Shown here: positions 46,135 to 58,322 of the stretch, piece after piece | How the letters are laid out: each line of letters opens with the position of its first letter | How positions within the stretch are numbered: the stretch's first letter is position 1 | Source of the DNA: Gentiana macrophylla | Taxonomy: Eukaryota; Streptophyta; Magnoliopsida; Gentianales; Gentianaceae | DNA length: 64,000 bases | Assembly (NCBI GenBank): GCA_026214975.1 | Contig: CM047809.1 | Coordinates: forward strand, 25,022,241-25,086,240 | Reading direction: 5' to 3' | Position numbers and translations under genes: made by a program | Notes under the pieces: generated by a model | What the model was told of the DNA's origin: nothing | The model's input: the letters and a program-made list of their open reading frames with translations, nothing else | Databases searched by the model: none

Positions 46135-48160
46135 CCGGTGGCTTAATTCTTTGTCATGGCATCGTGGCTGCCGCGTCTTACAAATGATGCAGTTTTGAGA
46201 ATGTTGTCGCAGAACTCCTTATTTAGTGCCTTTTGTATCTGCTTACTCAACGGCTCTCGGCGGAAATGCTCTGTGTCAATGCTTATTGAGAATCCCACCA
46301 CAGATATTGAATCAAGGTAACTCACTTAATGCTTCTTAGGTTTTTGAGCTTGTATTTCATTTATGCTTCGTTGTATTTTTACTTGAGTCTCGACTGCCAG
46401 AAAGGCTCACCGGTCCTCTTAGGACTTAGGGAAGTTTACTTCACAGTTAGCTAGCCTAATACGTGGAGCCCGAATGTATCCCGTACATGCACTCCGCTGA
46501 GTCCTGACTGCGCATACTTGCCGCTTAAGAGTTAGTCCGACCATGGAGCTCAGCTTTTGCAAACACACTGAGCCTCGAGATCCAGCTGGTTTCACTTTCA
46601 GCCCATCCCGCGACTTGCTTTCACAGGAGTCCAAATTATGGAGCCAGGGTTGAGTCTGTTTAAGTAACTAACTTTTGTCTCAGAACTCCACGAGCCCGAG
46701 CTCGCAAATGCTTTAAAATTTGGACCCATCCCGCGATTATTACGAGTCCGCCTCGCTGGATCGATTTTTAGACGAGTCCGACCGTGGAGCTCGGGTTTTG
46801 AGTTCAGCTTTACTTAACTAAGGAAGCTTGGTCTACAAAATTTTACGGAGGCAGAGCTGTGAGAGCTCACATGCTTTTATTGTCTTTTTATCTTGACAAT
46901 GTATGCATTTTAGGCATTTGTTCTGTAATAACTTCTTTGGCTTTTAGCCTTTGTTTTTCATTCATGCATGAAGCGGTCCTTGTTCGCAGTACATCATTTA
47001 CATGCTTTGCTTTTAAACGATGTACTTTAGTGTTGTCTTCGCATCGTTTGTCCCAGCACTTAGAAATTTTGATTATTACAAACTTTCCGGAGTTTATAAT
47101 GCATCTCACCCTGAAGAGTATATCACCCCGATTGTCTCCGCCCCGCGACTTATTGAGTTTGTCCTAGAAAAACTTTCTCGAGTTCATGCTGCGCTCACGG
47201 CCATGATCCTCTATCCTGGCAGACTTATGAAATTTTTGTTGAGTCCGGACTCCGCGAGTTTCGCTGGCCGGGCCCTACTGGACTTATGAAATTTTTGCCG
47301 AGTCCGACTCATGGAGCTAAGTTCTGGTCGAATCTTGGCTTGACCGCAGAAATTTTGTCGTAGTCCGACCATGGATCTCACCTCGAGTCCGACTTATGAC
47401 TTAATGGGTTTGTCCTTAGCAAACTTATCTGAATCACCTTCAGTGAGGTCACGTGGCCGAGTCGACTCGCAGATCTCACTGGTCCGCCCCGCAGACATAA
47501 TAAAATTCGCCGACATATGTTTTGTGTAAGTCCGACCGCGCAGCCTCGGGATGTCGCTTTGAATGATTTGGAGCAGTAGTCCGCTCTTCGATCTCGGCTT
47601 GTCTGCGTTTTGCAGATTTCAGGCGTTTTCACCGACATATGATTGCCGAGTCCCGACTAGCAATGGAGTTCAGATGTCGGGCTTTAATGATTTGAGTGGA
47701 TTCCACTCTTCGAGCTCGGGCTTGTCTCAGCCTTGGCAGATTTAACTACGTTTTTGGTCGATATATGTTTGCCGAGTCCGACCGCGGAGCCTGATGAGTG
47801 TCAGCTTTAATGATTTGAGCCGGAGTCCGCTCAATGTGAGCTCGGCTTTGTCCGCCTTGCGGTGACTTACTTCTTGAGTCCGCTTGTGCAGCCTTAATTT
47901 TTTGGGGTCCGCCAGTGTGCTTAATTTAGCGCTACCGTCGGGCGGACTCACTTTTGGAGTCCGCCAGCACTTAATTTTTGGTCCGCCAGCCGACTAATTT
48001 TTTGGAGTCCGGCCGTGCATACTTAATCAATTTTTTGGGTCCGACTCAGACTTAACTTTCTCCGTCATATCAAAAATTATAGTATATGAATTTTTGCAAC
48101 TTACCTTGATTTTTCAGTTATTTTCCTTGCAAATTTTGCTTCAAACCTCTCTTCTACGCC
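46135..48160. repeat. Diverged tandem-repeat region with gagtccgac motifs
   Basis: The phrase (g)agtccgaccgcggagctcgg recurs throughout. Best preserved are about three units of 123 bp, with gatttg(g)ag at 47565, 47689 and 47812. Shorter agtccgcca/cttaattttt units follow up to 48060. Such arrays are known in the non-coding parts of Tat/Ogre/Retand elements. No credible gene is seen. Confidence 0.6.
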
Positions 48161-48162
48161 AA

Positions 48163-48850
48163 TTGACGATGTCGATCTCGCCTATGAATAAATCCGACCG
48201 CTTAATTTAGTGGTAATAAGAACGGTGGGATGGTTTTTTGGGTGATTTAGATCGAGCTTGAGAGTTATTTCTCTGAAGTTGCCTACGATCGTGTTATGTT
48301 TCAGAATCAAGTCTTTCGTGAATTCCTTAGGGTTGTTTATATAGTGGACGCTCATCCCTTTCTCTTGTTCTACAAGGAATTATATTATTTATTCCCAATG
48401 ATAAATACCAAGAAAATCCCTATAATTTAGTGGATAATTATAGACATATTTAAATGTCGTGGATCGTAGTCTTTATGACTTAGGATTCTTCCTTTCTTTT
48501 TTATTTATCTTTAGTTATCCAAAGACACGGAATATGAATGGGTCGCCTTCATGCCCTGCAGGCCGAGCCCCGTGCTACTATGGCCGAACTGCGCAGCCTT
48601 TCTTAACAAAGGCATTAACCAAGCTGTGGCTGGATGAGGAGTTTCGCGCGATCTCCCACTCGGGGTTGCAGGACCCCGCCTCTTGGGTATGTGCTTGGGG
48701 CTCTTAGTCCTTAATGCCTTACTTTTAGTGAGGGTATTCATTTATTAGACGACTTAAGAGAATGACACGTGGCTTAGTTCGGATCGACCATCATCATACG
48801 GACTCGCTTCAACGAAATTTCTGATCCGCCACCCAAACTTATCAAAACGA
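48163..48850 (-). repeat. Tat-like LTR in minus orientation
   Basis: The minus strand has a TATA box (ctatataaac, about 48333-48342). Downstream it reads aagacttgattctg and cgtaggcaactt, matching the plus-strand LTR at about 45262-45315 (aggcttgattctgg, acgtaggcaacttt). An attggcgtagaagag segment beyond 48163 resembles a Tat primer site. The outer boundary is uncertain. Confidence 0.45.
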
Positions 48851-49540
48851 AAATACGTTAATCCGACATGATTGAACATTTGAACCAAGCAAAATATTCT
48901 ATTTTGGGTAGTAGTACTAGTGGTATGTTTTTTCTTGCTTTTTCCTTCTTGGTGTTTTACATATCTTGAGGGAAAACATCATACCACATACAAAAGAAAA
49001 AAAAAAAAAAAAAAAATAAATTGCATACCGACATCTTAATAAACACTTTTCTTTTTTTGAGAGGAAAAAGAAGATTTATAAACACTTTTCATTGAAAAAA
49101 AAATCTCATATTCATTTGTACTTATTTTTTAGCTTTTCTGTTTGAGACTATTTGTCCTCTGTAAATAATTGGGCATTGAGTATCAATAAAATTGATCGTT
49201 TTTTCAAAAACAAAAATTCAATATTTGCATTTATATTATTTTAATAATTTTTTCAATCCTCCATATCCACACTCGTTTTTATTAGATCAACTTAAATATA
49301 AATGAAATTTATAGCGAATTTTAACATTTATAAATAAATTAATTAAAAATCGAAACACAAAAATTGACATGTAATAAGAGCATTTACATTAGCAAATGCT
49401 TTTATGATGCACCTAAACCACCATTTCATAATTGTTCCTCCAACAGAATTTTTAAAAGAAGGCGATCTAACACGTAATGAAACGGATAAGATTACAATTA
49501 TTGGGGTCTTTCTTGCTCTAGATCCAAAGAGTAGTTGTAA
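48851..49540. other. AT-rich DNA, no gene
   Basis: Contains an A-run near 48990-49016 and, from 49378, agagcatttacattagcaaa, resembling one end of a PIF-type MITE. Nothing else is recognisable. Confidence 0.4.
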
Positions 49541-50362
49541 TTGTGTATGGACCTGAATTTAAGGAATAAGTCGGTCTAAGTATCTAAATATATATTTGGA
49601 ATCAAGTCCAATCAGTAGTTCAAAGCGGTTACCCGTGATATCGAGTTAAGTGGGCGCTTATGTAACTCCCCACGCCTCCACGCTTACCCATGATCGCATC
49701 TTATCCTAGATATGTATCTCCGACCTACTTCCCACGATTCGTGATAAGCTTCCTCGATCGTGACTCCGCTTCGCCCCGACCGTAAGCTTCTTCCGATCGT
49801 GGGACTCCGCCTTCGCCCTGGTTTGCTCGGCTTCTCTCGCCAGTGGACTCCGCCTGGTCCGGTCTGGTCAGCATTCCTCTGCCCAGGACTCGCGCTCGCC
49901 TCGATCGTGAATTTTACCTAGCTTGCCGGTCCACTGTAGAGTAGATGACCTCCAGCCGTCGATATGGCCCTATCCCGTTTCGCGATCCATTCCGTATACG
50001 CTGGACACGTGGACTGCTCGGGTCACCTTCCAATCAAAGCCCCCTGCATCTTTATTCTGATCCGGTCCGCCCTTTATATGGATTAAGCTCAAGCCTGGCG
50101 GTTTTCCACGTGTAACGCCCATCGCCGCGCTCGGTTATCCCAAACGCCACTATAATTGCATCGCAGATATTTTCAATCGATGCGTAGCCGAAACGCCCCA
50201 TCTCTTGACTAAGAGCTTATTAAATCTATTAAAATCGCAAACGCCCATCATTATTTATAGCCATGACGTCGTCCGATTTGGCGTGGATTTGTTCCTCAAT
50301 TAACAAGTAAGTCTCTCTCATTTCTGTGTGCAATAATTTTTTTCTTTTCCTCCTTTGAATCC
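49541..50362 (+). other. GC-richer repeat region and putative promoter upstream of the Transposase_28-like ORF
   Basis: 49740-49920 contains degenerate repeats of the gatcgtg-gactccgc-ttcgccc type. A TATA box (ttatttatag, 50251-50260) lies about 110 bp before the ATG at 50363, so this may be the promoter for that ORF. The promoter role is inferred. Confidence 0.35.
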
Positions 50363-50923
50363 GTGACGCACTGGCGATCCAATCTCGTGAAAACTCTTTT
50401 CTATTCTTCCCCTCATTTGATTGCTTATATTGTTCCTTCCTTGTCGAATCGCCTCCGACCGAGTATAATATTTCCGTTATCCGTGCTCATACAAGCATCG
50501 GCGAGGACCTACGACCAAGAAAATGATGGCTTGCCATGCGATCGACTCCAAGTTGAAGGATTCGATATCACGGAAATGCGGATAGATACGGATAAACAGA
50601 ACGCTTATGCTCCCATTCGACCGCTGCCTGGACAAAGTGCCGCTTACTCTCCCGCCGGATATTGTAGCCGCTTTATAAAGAACCGCTCGATTGCGGTCTC
50701 GCATTTCCTCTTCCTCCACTCCTTCCCGGAAATACTCCGATATTATGACTTTCAGGCTTGGTCGATAGTCCCCAATAGTATAAGAGCCATTACAGTGTTT
50801 CCGATATGGTGTAGTGTTTTGTCACCCTTTCACTTTGCTACTTTTCGTAAGTTTTTATCGCAAAGCAAAAAGTTAAGAAGAGTCCTGGTTGGTATTGCTT
50901 TTGCAGGAGAACCCATAGTTTGA
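50363..50923 (+). CDS. Transposase_28-like ('gypsy-type transposon') protein, N-terminal part
   Basis: 186-codon ORF. The segment FPEILRYYDFQAWSIVPNSI, followed by RAITVF and FHFATFRKFL, matches the pattern of the plant Transposase_28 domain (P-h-F--vL-yyg---hqL-PNsirai--F). The first half has no assignable motif. From literature knowledge, such ORFs occur as extra, often antisense, genes in Tat-lineage LTR elements. Degraded coiled-coil-like coding pieces continue to about 52200. Despite the name, catalytic transposase activity is not established for this family. Confidence 0.55.
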   Translation: MTHWRSNLVKTLFYSSPHLIAYIVPSLSNRLRPSIIFPLSVLIQASARTYDQENDGLPCDRLQVEGFDITEMRIDTDKQNAYAPIRPLPGQSAAYSPAGYCSRFIKNRSIAVSHFLFLHSFPEILRYYDFQAWSIVPNSIRAITVFPIWCSVLSPFHFATFRKFLSQSKKLRRVLVGIAFAGEPIV

Positions 50924-52480
50924 GTAGTGTACCTTGATTAAGAAAACGGACCAATCCTTCTCCAATTGGAAAACACTTCTTTCATTAGTACAACAATCGC
51001 TAGTGATCTAGAAATGGAACACTTCAAACAAAGAATAGCGGCGTGTTGGAAGGAAAATTAGACAAGAAGTTGTTAAATGACATCGTAAGCCCACCATATA
51101 CCTGGGTCTCAGGCATTATAGCCCAATTTAATCGATGTTGCTCGCCTGAGACTCGCCGACCGTAACCTTATGTTGAGCTATCGATGAGAGATATGATATA
51201 AGCAGGATTTCCCATTTTGAATGCTTATGTTTTCTATCCTAAGCATGCTTTAATTTCTTGTTGATATTTGCAAAGAAAGCTTCACCGACATCATCCGTAT
51301 TGCCGACGAGGCTTCACCTCCCAAAGGTCGTGGATGCATCCGGTCCCGTTATCAATCCAGAGGCACCGATCGACCGCCAAGCTCGCTGATTACCATCCAA
51401 CCGAGCCCCAATCGAGATGCATCCCGCCGACGGCGACTCAAGAAAAACCAACGATTATCGGATGGTTTCTCGCATCGCTGGGCAGTAGACTACACCGAGA
51501 CCAGCGCAGCTTCCGCCGATTAGATCTCGTGGATCAAGTCGATGGAGATGCCGAGGCCTCCAAAGAGCTTCAAGCGGGAAAAGATATGATTGGAAAGAGT
51601 GGACCAATCAAGATTTGTCCAAATTTGTAGCGGCCTTCACAAGTAATAATCAGCCTTTTCTAGGTGATATATGCCGATTTTGCTCTGTATTCCTTTTCAG
51701 GGTGCCAAACCGGGTAAAGAGATCCCGCCCAGATCGGAAGTTCGGAAAATTGAGAAGACCTGGCTAGCTCCTTATCAAAATGGAAGGCCAAGTATGAGGA
51801 TTTATTGAACACTTCGCTGCAGAGAAATGGCCTTATCCGATGAATCAAGGCCAAGACTCGATGACTTCAAACTCACATCGCTATCGCTAATCAAATCGAT
51901 CGATCTCGAAAAAAAGATGGTAGTCACCCTTGAAGATAGAGATAATTTGAAAAGCAGTCGCCTCGAGCACATCCGGCCCTTGCTAATTATAGGAGGTCCA
52001 TGAGCTAGCCGATAGTATCAAGATGTTATTTTCCCAATTATCCGCTTTGGATACTCTCACCTATTGAAGATATGAAGCAAAGAGCCTCAATGTTGATGCT
52101 ACCAAGCTTTCCTACGCGGGTCGGAAATGTAGAAAGGATGGATCACAACTTTACGAGGCCGATTGCATGAGTTTAGTGAGGGAGTGGATTTGGTCTCCAA
52201 GTATGGCAAAAACCTCCACCGCTCAAGCCGCCTCATCATCTCAATCTCAAGTTCCCCTCAGCCTCAAAGTGAAAGTCCTCTATTTCAATTTTGATTTCAA
52301 ACATTATAACTTTGTCGTTGTTGCCATCAAACTTTATTATTTTGCTTTTTGGAATTTTAGTGCCTCTAAAGACTATTATCTCCATTACATAGTCTACAAC
52401 CTGTGTTTGTCTTTGTGCCATTAATCGCATATTTTCTACAACCTATTTTTGTCTTTGTGCCTTATATTGTGTTTATCCTT
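50924..52480 (+). pseudogene. Degraded downstream part of the Transposase_28-like gene
   Basis: Short open segments in changing frames (for example 51268-51630 and 52167-52424) keep coding-like composition, including RSRKKMVVTLEDRDN. In family relatives the region after the domain is Pro/Ser-rich, then coiled coil. No intact product is visible. Confidence 0.35.
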
Positions 52481-52539
52481 TTGTTCTCAAAGGTGACGTA
52501 TGACTTGTCTATGCGGCATACGCCAAACTCAAGCTTAAA

Positions 52540-53222
52540 CAGATATAGTTATTGACCTCGAATCGAGGTCTTAAGGTAAACGACCGACTGAGGTCTTAAG
52601 CGTCCGGTTTTTCGACTTCTAATAATTTTTCTTTTAAGAGTTCTCGATCCGACCTTGGGTCTAAAGATAAACGACCGACCGAGGTCTAAAAGTGGTCCTG
52701 ATTTTTCGGACTTAATAATTTTTCTCTTTTAAGAGTTCTTGACCTCGACTGAGGTCTCAAGATAAACGACCGACCATGAGGTCTAAACGTGGTCCGATTT
52801 TTCGGACTTAATAATTTTTCTTTTAAGAGTTCTCGACCGACCGAGGTCCGAAAATAAGCGACCCGACCCGAGGTCTAACGTGGTCCTGATTTTTCACTTC
52901 CAAGAATTTTTCTCTTTAAGAGTTTTCGACCGAATTCGAGGTCCTAAAATAAGTCGACCCGACTCGAGGTTCAAAAGTGGTCCGATTTTTCGACTTAATA
53001 ATTTTTCTCTTTTAAGAGTTTTCTGAATTCGACTTGAGGTCTTAAGCGGTCCGATTTTTCGACTTAATAATTTTTCTCTTTAAGAGTTCTCGACCGACTG
53101 AGGTCCTAAATAAGCGACCCTGAATTCGAGGTCTAAACGTGGTCGATTTTTCAGACTTAAGAATTGTTCTCTTTTAAGAGTTTTCGACTGACCTGAGGTC
53201 CTAAAATAAGCCGACCGACCCG
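52540..53222. repeat. About 94-bp tandem repeat, about seven units
   Basis: Units contain cgaccgaccgaggtc, gtggtccgatttttcggact and taataatttttctctttt. Anchors fall near 52620, 52713, 52809, 52901, 52997, 53065 and 53161, so the period is 92-96 bp with one short unit. The array ends abruptly at the Athila LTR, so the insertion truncated it. Confidence 0.9.
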
Positions 53223-54635
53223 TGTTTAGGTATATTTTACTATATTTTCGGCTTAATCCCTAAACAATTTACCTTATTTTTAAGGGAAATAAATGAGAAA
53301 AGCGTGTTTTAACCTGTTAAATTCCTATAATGGCTATTGAGGGGTTATAATTTAATTATGAGGAAATATTGAGTTTAAATGTTATTTTTGTTACACATTA
53401 TTATTATTATTATTATTCGATGACTTGGTGTAACAAAATCTTCTTGGTAAAATTAAAAGATATGCATGGGGATATCATTAATGGAGAAGATTAATCTCAT
53501 TCAATCAAGTGATTTCAAAATAAAGAAGAAAATCGGAGCATTGAAGAGAGGATAAATCGATCGATCGAAAGAGTGAAGTGGGGAACACGGTATACGGCTA
53601 AAGAAAGCAGAAAACGCTGATTAGGGGTAGGCTCGGTCGATCGAGCCATGCTATTCGGGTCGACCGAGTGTCTCAATTCGCTGACCGAGCCCCAAGCCGC
53701 AAAATCGACGCTGCTTTTCTAGATCCTTCCTTATGTCGGCGAAACTCCTATATAAGCAAAGCACTATCTCGAGCGTAAAAGAACACATGTAATTTACACA
53801 CAGAGAAAAGCACCACATCACATAAAAATATGAGTTTCTTTCTTTCAATCTTGCTTGAGAGTTCAAGATGATTGAAGGCTAAGCATCTCATGCGTGGACA
53901 ACGGAGGAAACCAATCAACAACCACACCAACTAGAGGATTTTAGCTACATCTTTAGTGAGTTAGATTTATGATTTTTCATCAATTGGATATTGTTATATT
54001 GTTTATGTTTTATTTGAATCGAGAGATCGATGAAACTATCGTTTTGATTTGAATTTATATGAAAACATTGTTCAAGCTTTGATCTTTTCAATTGATGCAA
54101 TTAGTTGTAATTCAGAGATCGCTTATAATTAATTGAGTAGAGTTTTGAGACAATCTCATGATCTTGTTTTGCATGTCGCTCAGTTTTTACTTGAAAAAGA
54201 AAACGAAACCCTAGAATTTATTTAAAGAGATTTAATCGAATTCGTGATAGATCATTACTAAAAATCGTATCTTTAACTTGCCATCTAGTTGGGGTTGGTT
54301 GGTTGATTGGTGGATTCCCGCTGCCTTACTGCTCCTTTTAATCCTTGATAAACAAAATCACTCGTATCAATCGCTGATTGTTAAGTTTAGTTGATTTAAA
54401 ATTCTAGTTGTTTTTGCATATTTTAAGTTTCCAAGTTACTCATCGTAGTTAAGTTATTATTTCATAATTAGTATAAATCTTAGTTTTAGTTAATAGTCGT
54501 GACATAATCGATAGAATAATTGCTCTTGATCCGATAAACATTCCACTTCTTAGACGCACCCGCTAACATCCTATACTACGATCCTTATACTTGGGGTGTT
54601 TCGTTATAAATTGTAAAACTAGCTTTTACCGAACA
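53223..54635 (+). repeat. 5' LTR of Athila
   Basis: 1,413 bp, TGTTTAGGTATATT...TACCGAACA. TATA box ctatataagc at 53748-53757. Contains a short (TTA)n tract near 53398. Highly similar to 62614-64000. Confidence 0.93.
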
Positions 54636-54641
54636 AGTTTT

Positions 54642-54659
54642 TGGTGCCGCTGCCGGGAG
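54642..54659 (+). promoter_or_regulatory. Primer-binding site, Athila/Tat type
   Basis: TGGTGCCGCTGCCGGGAG, six bases after the 5' LTR. Same type as in the 7.1-kb non-autonomous element. Confidence 0.85.
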
Positions 54660-55079
54660 TCGGTAACGGTTGTCGGATTCTACTTAGACGCTTTTCTGCG
54701 TGTCAAAAGGGGTCGTTAGGGCACGCGTAGTATTTTGACCATAACTTTCGGTCGAGTGTCCGCTTGGGACGCAGGACCCCAATTCGAAAGCTCGCCCGAC
54801 GCCGACGACGTGGGTGAATGGGCCCAGCCGTTCAGTGCCGCTTTCGAGGTCAAAATCCACTGTTTTCCCTCCATTTTGGCCCTAGAAGATTTCAACACGC
54901 TTTTTTTTACCGCCTTAGTGCCTTTTCCGCTTTAAATTTTTCGAGGTAGGTTTCTTTTGTTTCTGCTTTTTATCTTCTCTCAACTTCACTTACACTCGCT
55001 TTCTTTCACTTCTCTAAACCTCTCTAATCTTCTCTACATTCCTCTCATCAACCCTAAGGTTGATTTCTTCCTGTTTCGC

Positions 55080-56943
55080 TTCTCCGGTTTATGCAAACCA
55101 GAGTAAGAAGGGAAATTTTATCTTTAACCCCGAACTCGAGCGAGACATTGTCGTAAGAAGATTATTTCAAAGTTCGACAAGATGAGCTTAACACGGTTCT
55201 AGTGATGACGAACCGAGAACCAAGGGAATAATAACCAAGATCCCGCTAATTAAACCAAATTCTCGATGCAAATGTTGCAGTAACCAACAACAAAGAAGAA
55301 GCCTGGATAAACCAAAGCAGATGCAACAACAACCTCGTAATGTTCAACAAAGAATAAATTTCAGCGGCCGCAAATTGCTAGCAAAGAAGACCCTTATGCG
55401 CCATATCTTGATCAAGACTTTTGAAGGGCATAGACCAATTCGCCCTCCAGAGATGGGAGGACTGCATTTTGATCTTAAGAATGGAGTTGTGGGATGGTCC
55501 AAAATAGTTCTTTCCATGGCACCGCGCAGAAGACCCACATGATTTCTTGTCTACTTTTGTGCAAATATGTGAAGGGGTCACTACCCTGGCATTCCTTGCT
55601 GTGTTGTTAAATTGAAACTCTTCCCATTTGCTTTAAGGGGTGAAGCAAATCGATGGTTTAAGTCTTTACCCCATCACTCTCTTCATAACTGGTCGATGTT
55701 AAAAGAGCCTTTGCTCAAATTGCTTCACCTGAACGATAATGGAATGTAAAAGAGATATAGCCACTTTCGAGCAACTAGAAGGGGAGAGTGTGGGAAAGGC
55801 TTGGGAGAGGTTGAATCTGTTAATGAGAAAATGCCCTAACCATGGATACACTCGACATGAACTTCTAGAATTATTTTATCAGGGTGTTACTCAACCCAAT
55901 AGAGATTACTTAGATTCCACACCATGGATCATTTTTAGAGGAGGAGATGATGCCGCTTACAGTGGTAGCGTAAACAATAGCTAAGAATAACATGTGGGCT
56001 ACTCAAAAGAAGACCCATGTTAGTGGAAGCAAAAAGGAGGTCACTGAAGTAACTCGAGACAAAACCGCTAGTTGCTCAAATGGAAATAATGAACAAACAA
56101 CTAGCCAACATGCAAATAAAGCAAAGCAAGAAGGGCCAAAGAGATGTGAATTACTCGGGCATGCAGCCGGGAATATGATGAATGAGGAAGTGCAGCTATG
56201 GAGAACCGTAATCAACCTTTCGTGGCTTCACCAAAATTCGGGTCAATCGAAATAAACTCAAAACCGCAACTTTTCGGGAAACCCGCGAAATAGTTATTAT
56301 ACACCACCTGGTGCATCCAATAACCAAAGACCCCAAGGTAATCGGGCCCAAACGCAAAATCAACAGCCCACCCACGCCTCTCGTAAGAAATTCGATGAGC
56401 TAGTTGACATGGTGAAAACACTAGCCACCGGTCAAAAGACGATGGAGAGACAGATTGGTCGATGGTCGATCAACAAGCAAGCACACTCTCAAGGAAGACC
56501 GCCGAAAGTTATACAGATAAAACCCTAAGGCAGATATCAATGCTTGCACCGCCATCACACCTCAATGGGAGTATGGAGAGGAGGAGTTGAATGCAAATAC
56601 CCTCGTGCCGGTAAGACAACCGACCCAAAAGATGTCGGAACGAGTAGCCCCTCCTGACGCCATAAGTTCGGGATGGGGCAATCAAAAGTTAAATGCCAAA
56701 GAAAGCAACAGTGAGGAAGAGCTGAATGATGATGATTCTTCGGGGGATAGTGATGAGGAGGGTGAGAAGAGAAGTCAGGTAGCTGAACACTTGACTAAAA
56801 AGAAAACTGAGAAGTTTGTCAGGTGGAAGGACAAGGAGGACGAAGCCATTAAAAGTCAAACTATAATCAATCATTCAAAACCCTTCCTTATCCGGCAAAG
56901 AAAAGAGAGAATATCTCGAACTCGATGCATGATGACGGAGTGA
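55080..56943 (+). pseudogene. Athila gag, broken
   Basis: Pieces in order: PPEMGGLHFDLKNG; LKLFPFALRGEANRWFKSLP (after frame breaks); then ATFEQLEGESVGKAWERLN and RKCPNHGYTRHELLELFYQG, the strongest Athila gag signature. A downstream Gln/Asn-rich and acidic linker (to 56943) precedes the protease. At least four interruptions. Confidence 0.85.
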
Positions 56944-57099
56944 GAAAGATGCTTAGAGATACTATGGTGACTATGCCACTTGCCGAGGTATTAACCGAGA
57001 TGCCTAAATGCTCTAAGTATCTTAAGGATGCCTGTGGAAGTAAGAAGAAGCTAAAGGGAATGGCGTAAGAGGTGCTAAGAGAAGAATGTTCAACGGTTT

Positions 57100-57520
57100 C
57101 ACAGAGCGTAGCAATCAAGCGAGGTGATTCTCGGACGACCTTCAATCTCTTGCATGATTGAAGGCCACACGCTCCATAATGTCTTATGCTATTCAGGGGC
57201 TCTCAATGTGATGCAATTGAACGCCTGGCAAGAGTCTCGGCTGACAAAAGGCTAAAGGAGCGCCCCGCCTCTTTCGGGCCAGGTGGATCGATCTAGCCGC
57301 TTAGCACCGGTTGTGTTAACAACGCCCTTATCCATGTTAAACATTTAGTTTTTCCAATCGATCGGGTCATACCGATTACCACCGACAAGCGAGATGCCCC
57401 GATTCTCGGGCCGGCCTTTCTTAAACACTTCGCGCCTTCACCATTGACTTCAAATCCGCCAAATCACTCGAGAGTAGAGGACACTCCGCTACACTCGAGC
57501 AAGGAAAAAATTCATGGAAG
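57100..57520 (+). pseudogene. Athila protease remnant
   Basis: Only the C-terminal part is recognisable: FPIDRVIPITTDKRDAPILG followed by PAFL, corresponding to the ILGRPFL signature of Athila proteases. The active-site DxGA motif was not found. Confidence 0.5.
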
Positions 57521-58322
57521 CCTCGAGCCAGAGATCTCATTCATTGAAGCAATTTATGGAGGTGAATCGGACTCTCGATGAAGAGCTCACGGAGATAGGA
57601 GCCTGGATGTTATAATTCACGAAGAAGGAAATAATCGCCCACGGGCCGTAATCAATGTTGAGTTGTCTCAACAACTCACGCACACTGAGCCTATGAGTGA
57701 ACAGAAAATTTGGGACATTCCAGGGATGAGCAGCGATGATTGAAAGAGCTTAACCAAGCAGACTTTAACCTTGAAAAAGAGGAAGTTTTAATGGGTAGTT
57801 GGGACGAAATAGATTTCTGGAAAGAAACTACTCATTGTGAGTTGATGATTGGGAGCAATTTTAAGAGCTTGAAGAAGAAGAACTTAAGAAGATGGTTAAG
57901 CATAAGAAAGAACAAACGGAAGTTTGATTGTGAGGATTCCTCTGATGATGTCATTCAATACCTTTCTCAAGTTACACTCGTGAAGATGAGGTGTTTTTCA
58001 CCAACCGGTCCAAGCTCAAAAGGCGTAAAGGTGGTCCCTTAAAATCTAGTATCGAGCAACCACCAAATTGACTTAGAGTTGAAACCACTCCGCAAAGACC
58101 TAAAATACATCTTCCTTAAGGACGGTGATAAGTTGCCCTTGATCATCTCATCTAAACTCGAGCCGGAGCAAGAAGCGAATTAATCAAAGTGCTTGAGAAA
58201 ATATCCGCGCTCGATGGCAAGTGGGCGATATCGTAGGAATCACCAGCACGTGTGCATGCATAAGATCCGAACGGAGGAAGGAGCGGAAAGGTCGATAACC
58301 TCAAAGGAGGCTAAATCCGCAC

